From: XYB1-FULL-44-23 sp964441445
GTDB lineage: Bacteria; Patescibacteriota; Microgenomatia; CAZETR01; Amesbacteraceae
DNA: 17,035 bases
Direction of reading: 5' to 3'
NCBI GenBank assembly: GCA_964441445.1
Contig: CAYTYO010000015.1
Span: 1 to 17,035 of the forward strand
Position numbers and translations under genes: made by a program. Positions 13,453 through 17,035 of the stretch are shown here, one piece after another (within the stretch, counting starts at the first letter, position 1; every line of letters starts with the position of its first letter). The notes beneath the pieces were generated by a model, which was given only the letters and a program-made list of their open reading frames with translations, was not told the origin of the DNA and searched no databases.

Positions 13453-13458
13453 TATAAT
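13453..13458 (+). promoter_or_regulatory. -10 box TATAAT, leaderless start
   Basis: A consensus TATAAT ends 7 nt before ATG 13466 (3 nt less for the in-frame GTG at 13463). Transcription would begin at the start codon. No matching -35 is evident in the rpoD-distal spacer. Confidence 0.6.
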
Positions 13459-13465
13459 TTGGGTG

Positions 13466-15427
13466 ATGAAGTCGGTATTGGCGAGTATCGGAATAATTTT
13501 TTTAGTGGGTGGAGTGTTTTTTAAGGATATAATTTTTGCGGGTAAAGTGTTGGTGCCGGGGGATATTGTTACGGGGATGTATTACCCCTGGCTGGCAGAA
13601 AAGTGGGGGTATGAAGTGGGGGTACCGGTTAAAAATCCGATAATTTCCGATGTAGTGTCGACTATTTATATATGGAAGACTTTAGTAGCGGAGGCGTATC
13701 GGCAGGGAGAGTTGCCATTATGGAATCCATATTCGTACAGCGGGTATCCGCTGATGGCAAATTTTCAGTCGGGAGCACTTTATCCGCTGAACATGCTGAT
13801 GGTGTGGTTGGGGGATACGTCGGGATGGAATGCAATGCTGATGTTCGGAAGTATGGGGGCTGCTATAGCGGTATTTTTTTACTTAAAGAACAGACGGATG
13901 AGCACTCTCGCTGCAGCAGCTGCGGGAATAACTTACGCGTTTTCGAGTTATGCCGTAACGTGGATGGAGTTTGTGACGGTGGCGCAGATGATGGTGTGGT
14001 TCCCAGTGATGTTTTTGTGTGTGGATTTGGCTGCAACAGGTAAAGGTTTATGGAGGTGGATGTGGCCGGGAGTAGTGTTCCTGGCGATTACTGCCGGGCG
14101 GTTTGAGGTATTGGTATATATGCTGGTGGCCGTCGGGGTATATGCGGCAGGGACAGCGTGGAATGAGAAAAAATGGAAATGGCTAATTGAGTTGGTTTTT
14201 TTGGGTGCGGTAGGAATAGGCTTGGGGGCGGTGCAAATTTGGCCAACAGTGGAGATGGGCTTGCGGTCCGTCCGGTTTGACGAAGTATATATTGAAGAAC
14301 AAAGATGGGGGTTAATTCCCCCGGCCCAGGTAATTACCGGTTTAGCGCCGGACTTTTTCGGAAATCCGGCAACCGGAAATTATTGGGGTAAGTGGCATTA
14401 CCACGAAACGGTTTTTTATGCCGGAATTGTGGCAGCTGTGGCGATATTTGCGGCCGGTTTTGGCCGGAGACACTTGGGCAAATATAAGTTTTTCTTTTGG
14501 CTGGCAATTACGGCGTTGGTGTTAGGAACAGATAATCCGATTGCGGTCGGAGTGTACAGACTGAAATTGCCGGTGATGGCTACGGTTTCGGCCGGTCGGA
14601 TATTTGTTTTATACGTTTTTGGGGCAGCGGTGTTGGTCGGGTGGTTCGTTGATAACATTAAAAAGTTTTCAAAGGGTGAAATGCTTCGGACGGTTGGATA
14701 TCCGTTTCTAGCTTTGGCGGTGATGGCGGGGACAGCTGGGGGATTAAAAATATGGCTGTCCCAGCAGGCGATGTCGCTACCGGAACTTCAGTCGCAATTA
14801 ACGGTAGCGGTACGGAATTCGGTTTTGCCTTTTCTGACCTTGGGAGCGGTAATGGGGGGATTAGCATTTCGGAAAACTAAATACTTTGCCGTTGTATTAA
14901 TAGTGATTATTGCGGCAGATTTGACNNNNNNNNNNNNNNNNNNNNNNNNNNNNNNNNNNNNNNNNNNNNNNNNNNNNNNNNNNNNNNNNNNNNNNNNNNN
15001 NNNNNNNNNNNNNNNNNNNNNNNNNAAGATAAACCTAAATGAATGGAAAATAGCGTTAGAAACTAAGGAGGTCGCGGTACTGGAAAACAGTAAATATGAA
15101 GAGAGGGTGAGAACGGACGGTGGGGGGATGGTTAAGGTGAGTGAAAATCGACCAGGCAGAGTGGCAGTTAATTATTCAGGGACAGAAGCCGGGCAGAAAA
15201 TAATTTTGGCGGAAAGTTATTACCCCGGATGGGTGGTGTGTGAAGAGGGAATTTGCGCTAAAGCCTGGCAGGAAAACGCATTTATGGCAGGCCGGACCCG
15301 GGCAGAAAGCGGGAACATGGTTTTTGTTTACAGACCAGAAAGCGTAGGAAAGGGGTTGGCAGTGACACTGGTATGTCTTCTCGTCTGGGGAGTTTATGTA
15401 GTTTTGAAAAAACGCCAAGATCACTGA
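13466..15427 (+). CDS. YfhO-like membrane protein, split by assembly gap
   Basis: A polytopic membrane protein of the YfhO type (GT-C-like, linked in Gram-positives to glycosylation of surface polymers). The first helix (about 5-25) is followed by VPGDIVTGMYYPWL (30-43), ISDVVSTIYIWK (60-71) and LWNPYSYSGYPLMANFQSGA (85-104), all standard first-loop motifs with acidic residues. Many helices follow. After a 100-N gap (14926-15025) come KINLNEWK and ILAESYYPGW, motifs of the family's extracytoplasmic domain, and a last helix near the end. The pieces surely belong to one gene. True length across the gap is unknown; family members usually have a longer stretch there, so the 653-codon count is not reliable. 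ATG 13466 is preferred over GTG 13463. It ends 7 bp inside the convergent galE 3' end. Confidence 0.82.
   Translation: MKSVLASIGIIFLVGGVFFKDIIFAGKVLVPGDIVTGMYYPWLAEKWGYEVGVPVKNPIISDVVSTIYIWKTLVAEAYRQGELPLWNPYSYSGYPLMANFQSGALYPLNMLMVWLGDTSGWNAMLMFGSMGAAIAVFFYLKNRRMSTLAAAAAGITYAFSSYAVTWMEFVTVAQMMVWFPVMFLCVDLAATGKGLWRWMWPGVVFLAITAGRFEVLVYMLVAVGVYAAGTAWNEKKWKWLIELVFLGAVGIGLGAVQIWPTVEMGLRSVRFDEVYIEEQRWGLIPPAQVITGLAPDFFGNPATGNYWGKWHYHETVFYAGIVAAVAIFAAGFGRRHLGKYKFFFWLAITALVLGTDNPIAVGVYRLKLPVMATVSAGRIFVLYVFGAAVLVGWFVDNIKKFSKGEMLRTVGYPFLALAVMAGTAGGLKIWLSQQAMSLPELQSQLTVAVRNSVLPFLTLGAVMGGLAFRKTKYFAVVLIVIIAADLXXXXXXXXXXXXXXXXXXXXXXXXXXXXXXXXXXKINLNEWKIALETKEVAVLENSKYEERVRTDGGGMVKVSENRPGRVAVNYSGTEAGQKIILAESYYPGWVVCEEGICAKAWQENAFMAGRTRAESGNMVFVYRPESVGKGLAVTLVCLLVWGVYVVLKKRQDH
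14926..15025. other. Assembly gap of 100 N
   Basis: Exactly 100 unknown bases, the usual placeholder for a scaffold gap of unknown size. It lies inside the YfhO-like gene between its last core membrane helices and the external C-terminal domain. Frame continuity across it carries no information. Confidence 0.98.
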
Positions 15428-16431
15428 TAACCCTGGGGATTTTGGGATTGCCACCGCCAGGTGTCTGCGCACATATCCGAGAGATTTTTTTTAGCGGTCC
15501 ATCCAAGTTCGGTTTTGGCTTTAGTGCAGTCGGCGTAACATTCGGCAATATCTCCGGGGCGGCGGGGACTGATAACGTAAGGAATTTTTTTACCGCTTAC
15601 TTTCTCAAAAGTGGTAATAATATCCAGAACACTGTAACCCCGGCCGGTGCCAAGATTATAGATAACTAATCCAGGAGAGGTGGTCAGTTTGTTAACTGCT
15701 GCGACGTGACCTTGGGCCAGATCTACTACATGGATGTAGTCTCTGACACCGGTACCATCCGGAGTGGGATAGTCGTTACCGAAGACCGATAATTTTTCCA
15801 ATTTTCCGACGGCTACCTGGGAGATGTATGGAAGCAAGTTATTGGGAATATCCTGCGGATCTTCTCCGATTTGACCTGACGGATGAGCGCCAATGGGGTT
15901 GAAATATCTAAGAACGGCAATATTCCAGGTCGGGTCTGCTGTGTGCACATCGGTAAGGAACTGTTCGATCATAAGTTTGGTGCGGCCATACGGGCTGGCG
16001 GCAGAAAGGGGGAAGTCTTCAGTAATGGGAACCTTTTCCGGTTGACCATACACTGTAGCTGATGAAGAAAAAACCAAGTTTTTTACCGAAGCCGAGGCCA
16101 TGCATTTCAAAAGATTAATGGTCCCCGTGAGATTGTTTTCGTAGTAAAGCAAAGGTTTGGTGACGGATTCACCGACCGCTTTTAAGCCGGCAAAGTGAAT
16201 TACCAGGTCGAATGAATTAGCGGAGAACAGTTGATGGAGTGAGGGGTAATCCAGGAGATCAATCTGGTAGAAGGTCAGATCTTTTCCAGTAATGGCACGA
16301 ACACGGTTTAAGGCTTCTTCACGACTATTTTTCAGATTATCGACGACAGTTATCCGATGGCCAGAATTTAAGAGCTCGACACAGGTGTGACTGCCGATGT
16401 AACCCGCACCGCCGGTAACTAAGATGTGCAT
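15421..16431 (-). CDS. galE: UDP-glucose 4-epimerase GalE
   Basis: A 336-residue extended-SDR epimerase that interconverts UDP-glucose and UDP-galactose (or the GlcNAc/GalNAc forms) with tightly bound NAD+, in the cytosol. The NAD-binding GGAGYIG is at 7-13. Catalytic S124 lies in FSSSATVYG, and Y148 and K152 in PYGRTK. RYFNPIGAHPSG (175-186) and GTGVRDYIHVVDLA (226-239) are typical GalE segments, and the length matches E. coli GalE (338). The substrate range cannot be told from sequence. It would supply activated galactose-type sugars to the surrounding transferases. It is divergent from the YvlD-like gene, with 66 bp holding both promoters, and overlaps the YfhO-like gene tail to tail by 7 bp. 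Confidence 0.96.
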   Translation of the reverse strand: MHILVTGGAGYIGSHTCVELLNSGHRITVVDNLKNSREEALNRVRAITGKDLTFYQIDLLDYPSLHQLFSANSFDLVIHFAGLKAVGESVTKPLLYYENNLTGTINLLKCMASASVKNLVFSSSATVYGQPEKVPITEDFPLSAASPYGRTKLMIEQFLTDVHTADPTWNIAVLRYFNPIGAHPSGQIGEDPQDIPNNLLPYISQVAVGKLEKLSVFGNDYPTPDGTGVRDYIHVVDLAQGHVAAVNKLTTSPGLVIYNLGTGRGYSVLDIITTFEKVSGKKIPYVISPRRPGDIAECYADCTKAKTELGWTAKKNLSDMCADTWRWQSQNPQGYQ

Positions 16432-16440
16432 GCAATGGTG

Positions 16441-16470
16441 ATACTACCAGAGCCGACGGAGAATTTCCAA
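16441..16470 (-). promoter_or_regulatory. galE promoter TTGGAA-18-TAGTAT
   Basis: On the minus strand, TTGGAA (16470-16465) and TAGTAT (16446-16441) are 18 nt apart, with TGG before the -10 giving an extended form. The -10 ends 9 nt before the galE ATG, so the leader is only about 3 nt or absent. Confidence 0.5.
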
Positions 16471-16482
16471 GATGCATGCTTA

Positions 16483-16491
16483 TGCTATAAT
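16483..16491 (+). promoter_or_regulatory. Extended -10 TGCTATAAT, leaderless start
   Basis: A perfect TGn-extended consensus -10 (TATAAT at 16486-16491) ends 6 nt, all T, before ATG 16498. Transcription would start at the ATG. It is the clearest leaderless start in the window. Confidence 0.65.
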
Positions 16492-16497
16492 TTTTTT

Positions 16498-16830
16498 ATG
16501 TTAGTTGGCTTGTTAGTTCGGACAATTGCGATAGCAATTACGGCGTATTTAGTGCCGGGAGTTGTAATAACTGATTGGGTAGCGGCAGTTGTTGCAGCAG
16601 TAGTGTTAGGGATATTAAATCTTGTAGTCCGACCGTTGTTGTTGATACTTACAATTCCGGTAAATATTATGACTTTGGGACTGTTTACCCTGGTCATTAA
16701 TACAGCTATGATTCTGCTGGCGACTAAAATAGTTCCCGGATTTAAAGTAGATTCCTTTTGGACGGCATTTATATTTTCACTGGTATTGTCATTGGTGAGC
16801 TGGTTTTTGGAGAGCTTGGGGAAAAAGTAA
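16498..16830 (+). CDS. YvlD/phage-holin-4 family membrane protein
   Basis: A 110-residue protein made of about four membrane helices. MLVGLLVRTIAIAITAYLVP, then a DWVAAVVAAVVLGILNLVVRP segment, IPVNIMTLGLFTLVINTAMI and a last helix before ESLGKK match the small four-helix family also known as YvlD or Phage_holin_4_2. RPLLLILTIPVNIMTLGLF is the most characteristic stretch. Despite the name the family is usually chromosomal and is not evidence of a prophage; no phage genes surround it. A membrane or envelope-stress role is suspected for some members, but function is not settled. ATG 16498 is chosen over the upstream frame start because of the extended -10 box 6 nt away. Confidence 0.88.
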   Translation: MLVGLLVRTIAIAITAYLVPGVVITDWVAAVVAAVVLGILNLVVRPLLLILTIPVNIMTLGLFTLVINTAMILLATKIVPGFKVDSFWTAFIFSLVLSLVSWFLESLGKK

Positions 16831-16960
16831 GTGTTGGAAAGTTAGTGGATACTCTAAATATCTGTTGAGGTAAGAAGGTGTGTTTTCCATTATGTAAACT
16901 GTCAAAAAAAGATGAGGTGAAAATAGAATGGTTAGTAGGTGAATTTGATGTATTTTGGCG
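16831..16960. other. Noncoding spacer before tRNA-Asn
   Basis: About 130 bp with stop codons in all frames on the coding side and no recognisable gene, repeat or strong hairpin. I see no terminator for the upstream gene. The tRNA promoter lies at its right end. Confidence 0.5.
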
Positions 16961-16966
16961 TATAAT
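16961..16966 (+). promoter_or_regulatory. -10 box TATAAT of tRNA-Asn
   Basis: A consensus TATAAT lies 23 nt before the tRNA 5' end, leaving a short 5' leader for RNase P removal. No clear -35 at the proper distance is seen. Confidence 0.55.
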
Positions 16967-16989
16967 CGGGGAGTACGTTTAAACATTAT

Positions 16990-17023
16990 TCCCCTGTAGC
17001 TCAACGGTAGAGCAGGTCGCTGT
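16990..17023 (+). tRNA. tRNA-Asn(GTT) 5' exon
   Basis: TCCCCTG acceptor half (16990-16996), T8, A9, D arm GCTC-AACGGTA-GAGC (16999-17013), A26, anticodon-stem half GGTCG (17015-17019), then C32 T33 G34 T35. The U1-beginning acceptor and CTGT of the anticodon loop closely match bacterial tRNA-Asn (E. coli starts TCCTCTG and has loop CTGTTAA). A normal gene would continue TAA then CGACC; instead GTGTTTTCGCAG follows, which cannot pair with GGTCG. The gene is interrupted after position 35, or broken, and is cut by the window end. Confidence 0.65.
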
Positions 17024-17035
17024 GTGTTTTCGCAG
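17024..17035 (+). ncRNA. Start of a probable group I intron (P1)
   Basis: The 5' exon end CTGT (17020-17023) pairs with GCAG (17032-17035), placing a U.G wobble exactly at the exon-intron boundary, the hallmark of a group I P1 helix; G17024-C17031 extends the stem and TGTTTT is the loop. Only 12 nt of intron are in the window, so the catalytic core cannot be checked. Confidence 0.45.

Noticed and set aside
16498..16830. Holin-family protein as a sign of a prophage
   Set aside because: The YvlD/holin-4 family is mostly chromosomal, and no other phage gene is present.
17015..17031. Reading GTG at 17022-17024 as a tRNA-His anticodon
   Set aside because: The implied stem halves GGTCG and TTTTC do not pair, and the acceptor begins with T rather than the G expected of tRNA-His.

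Overview
The window looks like a piece of a small-genome bacterium of the Candidate Phyla Radiation (Patescibacteria), most likely a Microgenomates-type lineage. This placement is inference. It rests on a DUF4012 protein, several divergent GT-C/YfhO-type membrane glycosyltransferases, a Thr-Pro-rich secreted protein, tRNA genes without encoded CCA, tight overlapping gene ends, and start codons lying 6-10 nt after a -10 box (apparently leaderless mRNAs). The standard bacterial code fits: TGA, TAA and overlapping stops end complete conserved proteins. I see no rRNA, CRISPR array or insertion sequence.

Layout. 1-215: tRNA-Ser(CGA) and tRNA-Arg(GCG), both on the minus strand. 270-2505: a GT-C-like membrane protein overlapping a SAM methyltransferase. 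2502-3692 (minus): a PIG-V-like mannosyltransferase sharing its stop bases with the methyltransferase. 3731-3817: tRNA-Ser(GGA). 3854-4402 (minus) and 4582-5001 (plus): a degenerate 2H-phosphoesterase-like protein and a NUDIX hydrolase, divergent around a perfect 10-bp inverted repeat. 5102-7447: a large secreted protein with an SGNH hydrolase domain, a Thr-Pro-Arg repeat linker and two C-terminal beta-type domains. 7473-9041: a GT-C membrane protein broken near its start by an in-frame TAA, followed with a 4-nt overlap by a DUF4012 protein (9038-10465). 10506-13432: dnaG primase and the housekeeping sigma factor rpoD. 13466-15427: a YfhO-like membrane protein interrupted by a 100-N assembly gap. 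15421-16431 (minus): galE. 16498-16830: a YvlD/phage-holin-4-type small membrane protein. 16990-end: the 5' half of tRNA-Asn, running into what looks like the start of a group I intron.

Function. Most protein genes fit cell-surface glycan assembly and export: sugar-nucleotide supply (galE), four polytopic GT-C-type enzymes probably using lipid-linked sugars, a methyltransferase, DUF4012, and a secreted SGNH esterase-like protein. The dnaG-rpoD pair is a core replication/transcription module set inside this neighbourhood. The encoded sigma factor has canonical region 2.4 and 4.2 motifs, consistent with the TATAAT-type -10 boxes seen at many gene starts.

Most interesting signals: (1) the interrupted tRNA-Asn with a P1-like helix and U.G pair at the presumed splice site; (2) the recurrent leaderless promoter architecture, with rpoD as an exception carrying a ~70-nt structured leader; (3) the nonsense-interrupted GT-C gene; (4) the multidomain secreted SGNH protein.
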